Of a stretch of 64,000 nt of DNA, positions 1 through 8,264 are shown piece after piece. Made by a program: the position numbers and the translations under genes. Positions within the stretch are counted from its first letter, which is position 1. Every line of letters begins with the position of its first letter. A model generated the notes under the pieces. The model did not search any database. It was not told where the DNA came from and saw only the letters and a list, made by a program, of their open reading frames with translations. This DNA is from Paenibacillus glycanilyticus (GTDB lineage Bacteria; Bacillota; Bacilli; Paenibacillales; Paenibacillaceae), in NCBI RefSeq assembly GCF_023715145.1, contig NZ_JAMBNP010000006.1:248001-312000 (forward strand), in the 5' to 3' direction.

Positions 1-122
1 ATTTCTTCTCTAGTTAACGTAATCACTTCACCTGTTGTTACATCTATATAAGTAAACGTATCCTCAATCCCAATCTCAATCTCGCTGACTAATTCATCTA
101 AACTGATGGGTACCTTAATCAA
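1..122 (-). CDS. UPF0158 family protein (partial, N-terminal end)
   Basis: This gene runs off the left edge, so only about 40 N-terminal residues are visible. The readable protein (SLDELVSEIEIGIEDTFTYI followed by DVTTGEVITLTREE) matches my memory of the UPF0158 family start, in which an acidic helix precedes a 'YxDxxTGEV' strand. I chose a TTG start at 122 because AAAGGA lies about 7 nt upstream and family members normally begin just before this segment. Two in-frame ATGs at 149 and 146 are the alternatives but lack a ribosome-binding site. The function of UPF0158 proteins is unknown. Confidence 0.6.
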   Translation of the reverse strand, partial: MIKVPISLDELVSEIEIGIEDTFTYIDVTTGEVITLTREE

Positions 123-186
123 TATAATCGTTCCTTTCCTACTCATCATTTTGTTCTGAACTATCGTTTCCCGATCGTAGAATAAA

Positions 187-495
187 TTAATCCAACAAGA
201 TTTGGTTCCACAGCTGTGACATAACGTTTGGCAAATGTTCCTGCGGATGCAAGAAAATTGCCAATGCTACGCTTAATAATATGGCAGCAATCCATAATAA
301 TAATTTGAATGTCCTCGATTTTAGCTTAAGTAATAAAAATAGAAACCAAGCAAAGAAAGTCAAATTTAAAATCAAAGTCACTGGAATGCTAACGATTCTT
401 CCTAGACCTGTATAAGGGAAGAATTCGATTAATAAAAATATGGTTGCAATACTCGGAAGCATAGCCAACACTAAGATAGTTACTGACTTTATCAT
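187..495 (-). CDS. small membrane protein, 102 aa
   Basis: I do not recognise the family. The protein is very hydrophobic with three likely transmembrane helices (about residues 4-24, 37-58 and 65-83) joined by a short basic loop (KLKSRTFK) and ending in a polar tail. AGGAGA sits 5-6 nt before the ATG, so translation is plausible. It lies in a patch of small and broken genes and shows no operon partner. No function can be assigned. Confidence 0.6.
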   Translation of the reverse strand: MIKSVTILVLAMLPSIATIFLLIEFFPYTGLGRIVSIPVTLILNLTFFAWFLFLLLKLKSRTFKLLLWIAAILLSVALAIFLHPQEHLPNVMSQLWNQILLD

Positions 496-580
496 AAATT
501 CTCCTAAAGTTCCTTCAATAGTTCATTGGAGTGCCGATTGATTATTGGGAGCTGTCTTTTTGTTGAGTTAAAGTTCGCCG

Positions 581-1144
581 TTAGTTGAGCGCCTGCCCTT
601 TATTTAACCGATCTCGGACTTCAGTCAAAGCAAATCCAAGTAGGTTCTTTCCTTCCCACAATATTGGATTCATCGAGTTAGGATGGTCTTGTGCGAGACC
701 AATCCCCCATATTCGATCCACTGGACTAGCCTCAACAAATACGCAATTATGATGAGACTTCAAAAATTCTAACAGTTCCTGATTTTGCTCGAACTTAGCT
801 AGGTTCCCTCGAAGCACGATATCATAACAAATGCTTTCCCAAACCTCATTATTAAAACCTTTAATGGCACGCCCGTATGCTTTCATCTCTTTAGGATGCT
901 TCGACTTCATGATTGCCTCGAGCATTTCTTTATCGCCAAATAACCTAGCTTTTTCGGCCATCATAAACTGCTCCGCAAAACTATACTGCTCGTTTTCAAC
1001 TATAAATTCGCTCCCCCACCATTGGCTTAAACAACTGCTATTAATATGACCATCTGCCGAAGGTGTGTGACCCCAAAAGAACAGGAATTTCAACTTTTCT
1101 CCAGCCTCATAAGCATGTTGTAGACTTTTCAGAGAATAGTACAT
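581..1144 (-). CDS. NADAR family protein (YbiA-like N-glycosidase)
   Basis: NADAR (DUF1768) proteins are small cytoplasmic N-glycosidases; E. coli YbiA acts on early riboflavin intermediates, and other members remove ADP-ribose from guanine. Family hallmarks seen here are FFWGHTPS (about 22-29), SQWWGSEF (40-47), the helix YSFAEQFMMAEKA (53-65), SPVDRIWGIGL (140-150) and the C-terminal GKNLLGFALTEVRDRL. At 187 aa it is near full family length. AAGGAGG is 6 nt before the ATG. No toxin or riboflavin gene is adjacent, so whether it acts on metabolites or on ADP-ribosylated nucleic acid is open. Confidence 0.88.
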   Translation of the reverse strand: MYYSLKSLQHAYEAGEKLKFLFFWGHTPSADGHINSSCLSQWWGSEFIVENEQYSFAEQFMMAEKARLFGDKEMLEAIMKSKHPKEMKAYGRAIKGFNNEVWESICYDIVLRGNLAKFEQNQELLEFLKSHHNCVFVEASPVDRIWGIGLAQDHPNSMNPILWEGKNLLGFALTEVRDRLNKGQALN

Positions 1145-1272
1145 GTTATACCTCCTTTCTATCGAAATAAGAACAATATCCGGTTTTTCTAAACCGGTAA
1201 CCTCACCTGGTGATTATTTAAACTGATGTTACCCGATAGCTTAATTTTGGAATGATTTATTATTTAAGTTTG

Positions 1273-1540
1273 TCAACGACGCATACCCTTGTATTTTTTC
1301 ATTAGGTTAAAAACCAAGTAAACAACACTTGTACAGAGCAAGAAAATTCTATCATGTTTGAGATTAAGCGCGGTATTACTTCCACTGAAAATATATTCAT
1401 TGTAAAAGAAAAGATTTTCAAGAGTATAAGAACGTCCTGAAGCATCCATAACAATTTTACTACCGTTAAGATCAACTAAAACACGCCAAGATATAAGCGA
1501 ACAATAGAACCGCCATTACTAATATTTTTTTATATTTCAT
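1273..1540 (-). pseudogene. frameshifted small membrane protein gene
   Basis: A strong ribosome-binding site (AGGAG, 8 nt before ATG at 1540) starts a hydrophobic peptide MKYKKILVMAVLLFAYI that runs into a stop after about 22 codons. Shifting frame near 1485-1495 gives a continuous stretch containing VLVDLNGSKIVMDASGRSYT and ending LVFNLMKKYKGMRR at 1273. The total span is 3n+1, as expected for one inserted base. The result looks like a secreted or membrane protein of about 88 residues with a C-terminal helix. I do not recognise the family; a sequencing error is the alternative. Confidence 0.5.
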
Positions 1541-1850
1541 AAATATTTCTCCTGAAATTTTAGAATATTTCCCCAGTAAATAGACGTTAATTAATTGGAT
1601 TTGTTGCGTTATCCTGCCCGTTCGTCATAATGAAGTCTTGTCTGTTCGCACTTTTTTTCAGCCTTAAATATAGCTCATAAAACCCTTAATAAGTGCTTTT
1701 TTTGTCGATGGAGCAGTATAAAGGGATTTTCACGTCCAAAAATAAACGACAAGAAATTACGTAGAAATGAAAAAGAACCTTGATAGTATCACGACATGAA
1801 ATTACCAATTATACGGTAGATTGCCTAGTCGCCCTGTTTTCTTAGATGAA
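1541..1850. other. AT-rich intergenic stretch without a recognisable gene
   Basis: About 300 bases lie between the frameshifted membrane-protein gene and the terminator-like hairpin at 1851. Both strands are interrupted by stops and I see no ribosome-binding site followed by an open frame, no tRNA and no long inverted repeat. Base composition is more AT-rich than the rest of the window, consistent with decayed accessory DNA. Confidence 0.4.
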
Positions 1851-1894
1851 ACAACAAAAGCCCATGGAAGTGGAATCTTCCTCGGGCTTGTTGT
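1851..1894 (-). terminator. terminator-like hairpin downstream of the ATPase remnant
   Basis: The arms ACAACAAAAGCCC and GGGCTTGTTGT pair around a loop of about 20 bases. On the minus strand the distal arm is T-rich (TTTTGTTGTTTC), as expected for an intrinsic terminator at the end of the gene remnant that stops at 1921. Confidence 0.5.
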
Positions 1895-1920
1895 CCTGGT
1901 CCCCTGACCTTCTTTTTCGC

Positions 1921-2403
1921 TTAGACATCTTGTCCTCCAACTGCTGCCTGCGATGCAGTATTAGTTCCAATATCATCAATCAAACCGATATCACTTCCCT
2001 CTCTGCCATCTACTCTAAAATGTTTCACAATGCATATGTTCGCTGTAATTTTTATGGAGTTCGAGAAAGTACTTATATAGGTTAGTATATTTCTGTGGAT
2101 CACTTATACCTTCCTGTATACCCTCTGCAATATCAGTTTCATCAAGTGGGACGAGTATAGATGTGGATGTTTTTCCAAGATACATTCCGACCGTATCAAT
2201 CATCAGAAACTCGGTAAGTGGGTATTACTGAACAAGGCATTTTTCAAAAGACTGATAAAGAATCGAATACTTTCAAGTGTTCTTAGACCACACGAAGTAA
2301 GTTTGATGTAATCACGATTCCTTACAATAGACAAGAATGTTGTTTCGCTCATTAAGATGTTATCAGGGTTTCTAATAGGGATTCCTCTTAGGAAGTTATC
2401 CAA
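1921..2403 (-). pseudogene. remnant of a Rad50/SbcC-like AAA ATPase, C-terminal domain
   Basis: Three overlapping frames join into one protein-like sequence. The first piece holds KLTSCGLRTLESIRFFISLL, resembling the ABC signature region of SMC/Rad50-like ATPases. The second begins MIDTVGMYLGKTSTSILVPL, resembling Walker B plus D-loop. The third ends HFRVDGREGSDIGLIDDIG. Frameshifts fall near 2203 and near 2030. The upstream frame meets a stop near 2460, so the N-terminal nucleotide-binding half and the coiled coil are gone. Such ATPases are common in DNA repair and phage-defence loci. This copy cannot be functional. Confidence 0.55.
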
Positions 2404-2540
2404 AATATCGGAGATATTAGATGACCGGGCATGAGAACCTCCACCATGCTAATTTGACATGTCGGATACATCCCGGCCAAACTCTGGCAACATCTATCCC
2501 TTATACTTTTCCTCATGACAATTCGAAATGGGGAATCAAC

Positions 2541-3932
2541 GTGAGAAGCATCGCAAGTTCTTTGCTAAGCATGGCATTTCTGCTCGCTGCCTGCAGCTCT
2601 AATAACGTATCGGGACCAGGCTCGGGTTCATCTTCACCCGGGAACTCCTCCGAAATAGTAAAGCAGCCCGTGGACGGTGTGAGCACTGACGGGCACGTAA
2701 AGCTTACGTTCGCTACTTACTATCTGAGCGATAAGATGCAGGCAGCTATCGAGAAATTCGAAGAGCTTTATCCCAACGTCGAGATCCTGTTGCAAGCTAC
2801 GCCGACCTCTGGGAAGGATCTCGACGAAGTGATGGCCTACTATGAGAAATTCGTGACCGGCGTAAATACGGCTGTACTGGCGGGTAAAGGTCCTGATCTG
2901 ATTGAGATGGACGAATTGCCGATGGAAGCCTATACGAAACGCGGTCTGCTGGCTGACTTGAACGAGTTGATGGCCGGAGACTCGTCCTTTCGTCCTCAGG
3001 ATTATTTCGTCAATATCCTGAACAACGCGAAGCTCGGCAACGGGCTGTACGGCATGCCGCTATATTTCTCCCTTGTCGGCTTGGTCGGCGACAGCCAGGC
3101 TATCGGCAAAACCGGCGTACAGATCGACGACAGCAGTTGGTCTTGGAACGATTTCCTGAATACGGCCCGGCAACTACAGCAACAGGGAGAGTTCAAAAAC
3201 GCGATTATCGGCGAGCCGTCCATCCTCCTAAGCGAAATGGCCGCCGAAAATTTCACCCATCTAGTCAAAGAGAAAAACGGCGAACGAAAATTCGATTCGG
3301 CTGCATTCATCCAGCTCATCGATCAAGTCAAAGAAATGGTCGACGATGGTCTGCTCTTCGACATGCTCAAGGACGGAGGAGGCAGAGGCAGCGCAGCCAC
3401 CCAGAACGCGCATGCTTATTTCAGCGAGAACACCATCAGCTCCTTCGGCACATATCTATTCAACGATCTAATTGCAAATCCGACGCTATATGCGAAGCCG
3501 CATCCACAGGATATGGGCGCAGGCGGTTATTTCAGCACTTACGGTTCAGTGGGCATCAGCGCTAACTCCCCCCATAAGCAGGAGGCCTGGAATTTTATCC
3601 GCTTTCTCATGGAATCTGAAGTACAACATCTTGACGATGCTTCCGGCGGACACGGCTTCCCAATTAACATGAACGCCTACGACAAGCAAGTCGAGCAGTT
3701 AAAATCGGCGGGCACGATTCAAACGGAGTCGCATCCCGATACAGCCGTTGATGTCGGAATGCTGGATTTGCTGAAGAAGGATTTGAAGGAAGCCGTTCAC
3801 TGGGTCCATGCCCCCTCGAATATAGACAAGACGATCCAGAATGAATCAAAAGCCTTCTTCAGCGGCCAGAAAACGGCGGAACAAGTGGCGAAGATCGTGC
3901 AAAGCAAGGTCAACCTCATCCTCAACGAATAG
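2541..3932 (+). CDS. extracellular sugar-binding lipoprotein (ABC transporter family 1)
   Basis: The protein (463 aa) is a family 1 solute-binding protein that would deliver an oligosaccharide or sugar to an ABC importer from the outer face of the membrane. I take GTG 2541 as start: GGGGA lies 6-7 nt upstream and the signal peptide with lipobox LLAAC (Cys18) then begins at once, whereas the upstream in-frame ATG at 2421 would add 40 unlikely residues. Family features include LTFATYYLSDKMQAAIEKFE, a central KGPDLIEMDELP segment and a C-terminal lobe with AWNFIRFLMESE. No permease or ATPase gene is adjacent, so its partners must lie elsewhere or be lost. Confidence 0.82.
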   Translation: MRSIASSLLSMAFLLAACSSNNVSGPGSGSSSPGNSSEIVKQPVDGVSTDGHVKLTFATYYLSDKMQAAIEKFEELYPNVEILLQATPTSGKDLDEVMAYYEKFVTGVNTAVLAGKGPDLIEMDELPMEAYTKRGLLADLNELMAGDSSFRPQDYFVNILNNAKLGNGLYGMPLYFSLVGLVGDSQAIGKTGVQIDDSSWSWNDFLNTARQLQQQGEFKNAIIGEPSILLSEMAAENFTHLVKEKNGERKFDSAAFIQLIDQVKEMVDDGLLFDMLKDGGGRGSAATQNAHAYFSENTISSFGTYLFNDLIANPTLYAKPHPQDMGAGGYFSTYGSVGISANSPHKQEAWNFIRFLMESEVQHLDDASGGHGFPINMNAYDKQVEQLKSAGTIQTESHPDTAVDVGMLDLLKKDLKEAVHWVHAPSNIDKTIQNESKAFFSGQKTAEQVAKIVQSKVNLILNE

Positions 3933-3990
3933 TCGGAAAGCCATAACAATGACCGTCTATTTTCTGGTTTGCATGGAGCTGAAACGCAAA

Positions 3991-4019
3991 GAACCCGGTA
4001 CTTGTACGATACCGGGTTC
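3991..4019. terminator. bidirectional terminator
   Basis: A 10-bp perfect stem (GAACCCGGTA / TACCGGGTTC) sits between the convergent solute-binding and pentapeptide-repeat genes. The T-rich tract (TTTGCGTTT) is on the minus side, so it may serve the minus-strand gene better. Confidence 0.6.
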
Positions 4020-4043
4020 TCGTATAACTAGGCGCTAGGCAAT

Positions 4044-4907
4044 TTATATAACCGTAACTTTTGACAAATCGGCGTCCATGCCTTTCAGGGCGGCATAGGT
4101 CAGCTTATCCATCATCGCGCCGTCGAAGCAGATGGTTTTGATAGCGCGGTAGTATTTTTTAGTCAAGGTAAACCCCGGATGGAAAGACACATTCTTCAGC
4201 GTCGAGCCTCTGAACGTAACTTCGTTTAATCCGCACTTCTCGAACTTGACGCCAATAAAGGTTTGCCCGTCGAAACACTGGCCCGTAAGATCGGAATATT
4301 TGAATTCCACGCCGTCAAACATACAATTTACGAAAATGGTTTTTCTAAGGTCGGTCGTGTTCATCTTCACATCCGTTAATTTGACGTCCAGAAATTTTGC
4401 GCGGTCCAGACCGGAAGAGATGTAGCTGGTACGCACCAGAGTGGATTTATTGAAGCTTGTATCCGAAAGATCCAGAGAAGTAAAATTGCAGTCGGTAAGG
4501 TTTGCTCCGTCGAAAATGGCTTCACGCACATCGCTTGCCGAAAACGTGCTGCCGGTCAGGTCTGCGTTGGAGAAATCGGATCCTTGCAGCGTGCTTCCCG
4601 AAAACTTCCCCTTGCGCGCAATCACGTCGGCAAAATCGCTTTTATGTAAATTGCTTGCGCTGAAGTTTGTCACCACCTGGCGCTCCAGCGACCGGGAGAG
4701 GTTAGCAACCTCCAGTACTGTTTGTTCGATATCGCCAATGCTATTAATGGTCATCTCGAAAGCTGTTGCGTCGTCCTTGCCTTCTTCTATAAGTTCGCGG
4801 AACCGTTCCTGCAGATCCGCCTTCAATTCCTCCACGCTTTTCACCCCGTCGTACGGTGCGAAAACTCCGTTCAGATAGCTGGTCAATTTCGGATTCAAAT
4901 CATCCAC
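4044..4907 (-). CDS. HAAS-like N-terminus fused to pentapeptide repeats
   Basis: Residues 1-75 form a helical domain (LTSYLNGVFAPYDGVKSVEE, then ELIEEGKDDATAFEMTINSI) like the HAAS/DUF1700-type module usually encoded after PadR regulators. Residues 80-260 are pentapeptide repeats (for example SDFSNADLTGSTFSASDV and ANLTDCNFTSLDLSDTSF), predicted to fold as a right-handed quadrilateral beta helix. It follows the padR gene by 5 nt, so the two form an operon. HAAS modules normally precede membrane helices; here no helix is seen and the repeat domain replaces them. It is likely cytoplasmic, perhaps a protein-binding effector under PadR control. The function is inferred only from architecture. Confidence 0.72.
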   Translation of the reverse strand: MDDLNPKLTSYLNGVFAPYDGVKSVEELKADLQERFRELIEEGKDDATAFEMTINSIGDIEQTVLEVANLSRSLERQVVTNFSASNLHKSDFADVIARKGKFSGSTLQGSDFSNADLTGSTFSASDVREAIFDGANLTDCNFTSLDLSDTSFNKSTLVRTSYISSGLDRAKFLDVKLTDVKMNTTDLRKTIFVNCMFDGVEFKYSDLTGQCFDGQTFIGVKFEKCGLNEVTFRGSTLKNVSFHPGFTLTKKYYRAIKTICFDGAMMDKLTYAALKGMDADLSKVTVI

Positions 4908-4912
4908 TCTCC

Positions 4913-5242
4913 CTATAGTAAGTTTTCAAGGACGCGCTTTGAATACTCCCAGTTGCTTTTGTTGCGGGCGTAAGACTCCCTGCCCTTCTCGGTAATTCTA
5001 AAATATTTTCGCCGGCCGCCTTGAGATTCGTCGCCCCAATACCATTCGATATCGCCTTCCGCCTCAAGACGCCGGACGCTGGAGTACATGGTTGCTTCCT
5101 TTAATTCATATTCACCATCCGAACGCTCCGCAATCAACTTGACAATTTCGTACCCATAGCGGTCTGCTTCGGATAAAAGTCGCAAAATCATCGTATCGGT
5201 ATGTCCGCGCAGCAAGTCGGATGTAATTTTATTCTCGCTCAT
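4913..5242 (-). CDS. PadR family transcriptional regulator
   Basis: A 109-aa winged-helix PadR regulator, the usual length for the short subgroup. It shows LLRGHTDTMILRLLSEADRY, the recognition and wing segment ATMYSSVRRLEAEGDIEWYW, and YFRITEKGRESY. Proteins of this class dimerise and repress neighbouring genes, often with the signal sensed through the dimer interface. The next gene starts 5 nt downstream, so it probably controls its own two-gene operon. Confidence 0.9.
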   Translation of the reverse strand: MSENKITSDLLRGHTDTMILRLLSEADRYGYEIVKLIAERSDGEYELKEATMYSSVRRLEAEGDIEWYWGDESQGGRRKYFRITEKGRESYARNKSNWEYSKRVLENLL

Positions 5243-5408
5243 TTAATCACCCCGCTCATGTATCATACAAAATTATTACTATGACTGTAAAGGTACTATT
5301 CCCGATGAAATACCCATTTGTTCGATTAGAGCTATACTGCAACCTCTTAAGTTTGGGTAATGCAAATGAAAAAATACCCGCGTCGCTCTATGATCTATTA
5401 TAAATATA

Positions 5409-5449
5409 AAAAACCGGCATCCCCTCATGAAGAGAGAATGCCGGTTTTT
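5409..5449 (-). terminator. terminator of the sugar-derivative operon
   Basis: A perfect 12-bp stem (AAAAACCGGCAT / ATGCCGGTTTTT) lies just past the AraC-type gene. On the minus strand it ends in a T run, a classical intrinsic terminator. Confidence 0.85.
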
Positions 5450-5452
5450 GCG

Positions 5453-6280
5453 TTACGTTTGTACTTGCTCGCGTTTGCGAAATTGCTCCGGCGGCATGCC
5501 GGCATACTGTTTGAACAGCCTGCTGAAATGCGCCAGATGCTTGAACCCTAGCCGGAAGCATACCTCCGTAACCGATAATTCCGGCTGCATGAGGAATAGA
5601 ATCTTCGCCTCATTGATCCTTCTCGTATAAATATAATGAAAGATCGTGACGCCGGTCACTTCCTTGAACAGCTTGGAGAGATACGATTTGCTTAAGTGAA
5701 GACGCTCCTCTAGCAGCTCCATATTCAGGTCATCGGTGTAATTCTCCTCCAGCACCGAAATGATGCGCTGTACCGTCGCTTCCTTCTCCGAGCTGTATTC
5801 CTGCCTGTTCCGATTTAGCAGCGGCTGCTCGCAATGATCAAGAATCATATAGAGCAGATCGACAAACGCAAGTCTGAACCGGTTGTCGCCAATGACATCT
5901 CCGCGCTTCTGATACTCATCCATTGCGGCCAGGATCCGCTCTACCTCCGCTTTGTCTTCTCCACTTAGCCGGAGCCGGTAATTGTTCAGCTGCTGAAAGG
6001 GCTGAAGAATATTCCGGGCGTGCGGCAATTCGAGATAAGGCTGCAGCGAAGTCGGCTCGAAGTGGATGATCGACCGGATGTACTCAACCGATGGATCCGC
6101 CTTGGCGCAGTGCAGCGTCATTCCGTACATGATGATCAGATCACCCGGAGCAAGCTCGTAAATCTGGTCGCCAATCAGATAGTTGCATTTGCCGCCATGA
6201 AAATAATAAACCTCGTAGTGCATATGGGAGTGAAAAAACGGCTCTATCGGCTGGTCTGACCAGTAATGCAAATCCAGCAT
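5453..6280 (-). CDS. AraC family transcriptional regulator
   Basis: A 275-aa regulator with an N-terminal cupin-type effector domain (HSHMHYEVYYFHGG at 17-30, APGDLIIMYGMTLH around 43-57) and a C-terminal double helix-turn-helix (LNMELLEERLHLSKSYLSKL, then LSVTEVCFRLGFKHLAHFSR). It is the last gene of the operon and begins 2 nt after the isomerase stop, with GAGG as its ribosome-binding site. It likely activates the upstream dehydrogenase genes in response to their substrate. The inducer is unknown. Confidence 0.92.
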   Translation of the reverse strand: MLDLHYWSDQPIEPFFHSHMHYEVYYFHGGKCNYLIGDQIYELAPGDLIIMYGMTLHCAKADPSVEYIRSIIHFEPTSLQPYLELPHARNILQPFQQLNNYRLRLSGEDKAEVERILAAMDEYQKRGDVIGDNRFRLAFVDLLYMILDHCEQPLLNRNRQEYSSEKEATVQRIISVLEENYTDDLNMELLEERLHLSKSYLSKLFKEVTGVTIFHYIYTRRINEAKILFLMQPELSVTEVCFRLGFKHLAHFSRLFKQYAGMPPEQFRKREQVQT

Positions 6281-6282
6281 GT

Positions 6283-7146
6283 TTAAGCCTCGGCTTGCAG
6301 CAGCTCGCGCATGTACGCAACAAAATGCTTCAGCATTTGCTGGGTTTCAGGGAATTGGCCGCTGAAATCCTCAACGCCGAGATAACCGTCATAACCTACC
6401 GCTTTCAGATCAGCAATAACCTGCTTCCACGGTACAACGCCTTCCTTGATCCCGCTCCACTCCGACTTCCAGCGCACGCTTCCGTCTTCGGCGATGCCAT
6501 CGGTTGCGAAGCCCGCGTTTTTCACATGCACATGGGCGAGATACGGACCGAGAATCTCCATCCCCATCCGGTAATTCTCGAAGCCTTCATGCACCATGTT
6601 GCCCGGATCAAACAAGACACCGATAAAGGAAGGATCCAGACCTTCAACAAGACGGTAAGCTGCCGATGCGCTTGGAGCAATTGTCTGATGATGCGTCTCT
6701 ACCAGACCTTTAATGCCGTACTGGCGGCATAGGCCTTCGGCATCCTTCAAATATTGGCGGGTCAGCGCAAACAGCTCGCCAAATGGACGGGAACGGTCAT
6801 AACCGGGAACCCCCAGGCGGATGAACTGCGCACCTACGCGTTTCGCTTTGCGAAGAACATCCTCCGTTGCTTCCAGATCGCCTGCCGTCAAGTAAGGTGT
6901 AACGCTGATCGAGCTTAACCCTTGCGCAGCTGCAGCATCGCGGAACCGGTCAGCCATCTCTTCTCCACCGGAAGGAAGCAGCGTACACAGGTTGTTTCCC
7001 CAGAAGGACGGCTTCTGCTCGGACGCATTCTCGGGAGCTTCCTTGTAACGCCATTCGATACCGTCAATGCCGGCCTCGCGGGCAACGCTTACCAATTTCT
7101 CCGGAGAAAGCTCTGGAGTTGCAACTGTAAAAATAGACAGCTTCAT
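6283..7146 (-). CDS. sugar phosphate isomerase/epimerase (TIM barrel)
   Basis: This 287-aa protein belongs to the xylose-isomerase-like TIM-barrel family (AP endonuclease 2 superfamily), which isomerises or epimerises sugars and inosose-type keto sugars with a divalent metal. Seen are the metal-site segments VETHHQTIAPSA, GVLFDPGNMVHEGF, HVHVKNAG and the terminal GYLGVEDFSG. It sits between a dehydrogenase gene and the AraC regulator, so it probably processes the oxidised product of the two dehydrogenases. The exact substrate cannot be read from sequence. Confidence 0.88.
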   Translation of the reverse strand: MKLSIFTVATPELSPEKLVSVAREAGIDGIEWRYKEAPENASEQKPSFWGNNLCTLLPSGGEEMADRFRDAAAAQGLSSISVTPYLTAGDLEATEDVLRKAKRVGAQFIRLGVPGYDRSRPFGELFALTRQYLKDAEGLCRQYGIKGLVETHHQTIAPSASAAYRLVEGLDPSFIGVLFDPGNMVHEGFENYRMGMEILGPYLAHVHVKNAGFATDGIAEDGSVRWKSEWSGIKEGVVPWKQVIADLKAVGYDGYLGVEDFSGQFPETQQMLKHFVAYMRELLQAEA

Positions 7147-7176
7147 ATAAGAAACCTTCTTTCGTTAATGATAGTT

Positions 7177-8250
7177 CTACTCGACCTGAACAGCCTGTCT
7201 TTGCGCCTCCAGGCACAGCTCGGCCGCTTTGAAGGTATGCTCCTGCGGCATGGCAAGATCCGTTCCGTTCAAGATATCAAGAATGAGGGCGCCAAAGTAA
7301 GGGAAGCCCACTTGGTCCTTCACTTCAATTTTGTGTTCGCCTTCGCCGTTCACCAGGAACAGATGATCTCCCGTATTGCTTCTTGCAATGTCCACGTATT
7401 TGCGGAGCTCAATATAACCGTTAGTGCCGAGAATCATTGTTCTGCCGTCTCCCCAAGTGGACAAGCCGTCTGGCGTAAACCAGTCCACGCGGAAGTAGTT
7501 GGTTGCACCGTTATCGCCGATAAGGGTAGCATCTCCAAAATCCTCAAGCTCCGGATACTGCTTGTTATTATAGTTGGCTACCTTGCTGTTCTGGACTTTA
7601 GCATCCTTACAGCCGGCATAATAAAGGAACTGCTCGATCTGATGACTGCCGATATCGCACAGGATGCCGCCGTATTGTTCCTTTTGGAAGAACCAATCCG
7701 GACGCATGTGCGCGTTCAGGCGGTGCGGTCCTAATCCGATTACCTGCAGGACGCGGCCGATCGCGCCGTCCTTAATAAGCTGGCCGGCGAATTCCGCGCT
7801 TTCCACGTGAAGGCGCTCGCTGTAATAAACCGAATATTTTTTGCCCGTCTCCGCAGCTGTCCTCTTGGCATCCGCCAATTGATCCAGCGTTGTGAACGGA
7901 GCTTTGTCAGTGAAATAATGCTTGCCGTGCTGCATAACCTTCACGCCAAGCGGCCCGCGTGCATTCGTAATGGCTGCCGCGGCAACCAGCTGCACTTCCG
8001 GGTCCTGAAGGATCTGCTCCTCGGAAAGGGCAACTTTCACCTCCGGATACGTGCGGCAGAACACCTCTACCTTGGCCGGATCCCGATCGTATACCCATTT
8101 CAAAGTGCCTCCCGCTTCGCGGAGGCCGTTGCACATCCCGTAAATATGTCCGTGATCGAGCGACATTGCGGCGAAAAGGAATTCGCCTTGTCCAACAACC
8201 GGACGAGGCTTTCCTTGCGGCGCATAGTTCATTCCGTTAGCTTTTGACAT
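7177..8250 (-). CDS. Gfo/Idh/MocA family oxidoreductase
   Basis: A 357-aa NAD(P)-dependent dehydrogenase. The N-terminal Rossmann part (about 25-140) includes AAMSLDHGHIYGMCNGLREA; the catalytic segment is KHYFTDKAPFTTLDQL (the EKP-equivalent Lys is present as DKAP) and CDIGSHQIEQFLYY supplies the conserved D-H pair. GGAGG is 6 nt before ATG. It is the second gene of the operon, 14 nt after the first dehydrogenase, suggesting paired oxidation and reduction of one sugar or cyclitol. Confidence 0.88.
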   Translation of the reverse strand: MSKANGMNYAPQGKPRPVVGQGEFLFAAMSLDHGHIYGMCNGLREAGGTLKWVYDRDPAKVEVFCRTYPEVKVALSEEQILQDPEVQLVAAAAITNARGPLGVKVMQHGKHYFTDKAPFTTLDQLADAKRTAAETGKKYSVYYSERLHVESAEFAGQLIKDGAIGRVLQVIGLGPHRLNAHMRPDWFFQKEQYGGILCDIGSHQIEQFLYYAGCKDAKVQNSKVANYNNKQYPELEDFGDATLIGDNGATNYFRVDWFTPDGLSTWGDGRTMILGTNGYIELRKYVDIARSNTGDHLFLVNGEGEHKIEVKDQVGFPYFGALILDILNGTDLAMPQEHTFKAAELCLEAQRQAVQVE

Positions 8251-8264
8251 GGTTGGCCTCCTGA

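Noticed and set aside
1846-2085. 79-codon plus-strand frame
   Set aside because: It is antisense to the ATPase remnant, begins inside a terminator hairpin and has no domain similarity.
2421-2540. Upstream extension of the sugar-binding lipoprotein
   Set aside because: The 40 extra residues precede the signal peptide and lack a ribosome-binding site; the GTG at 2541 places the lipobox correctly.
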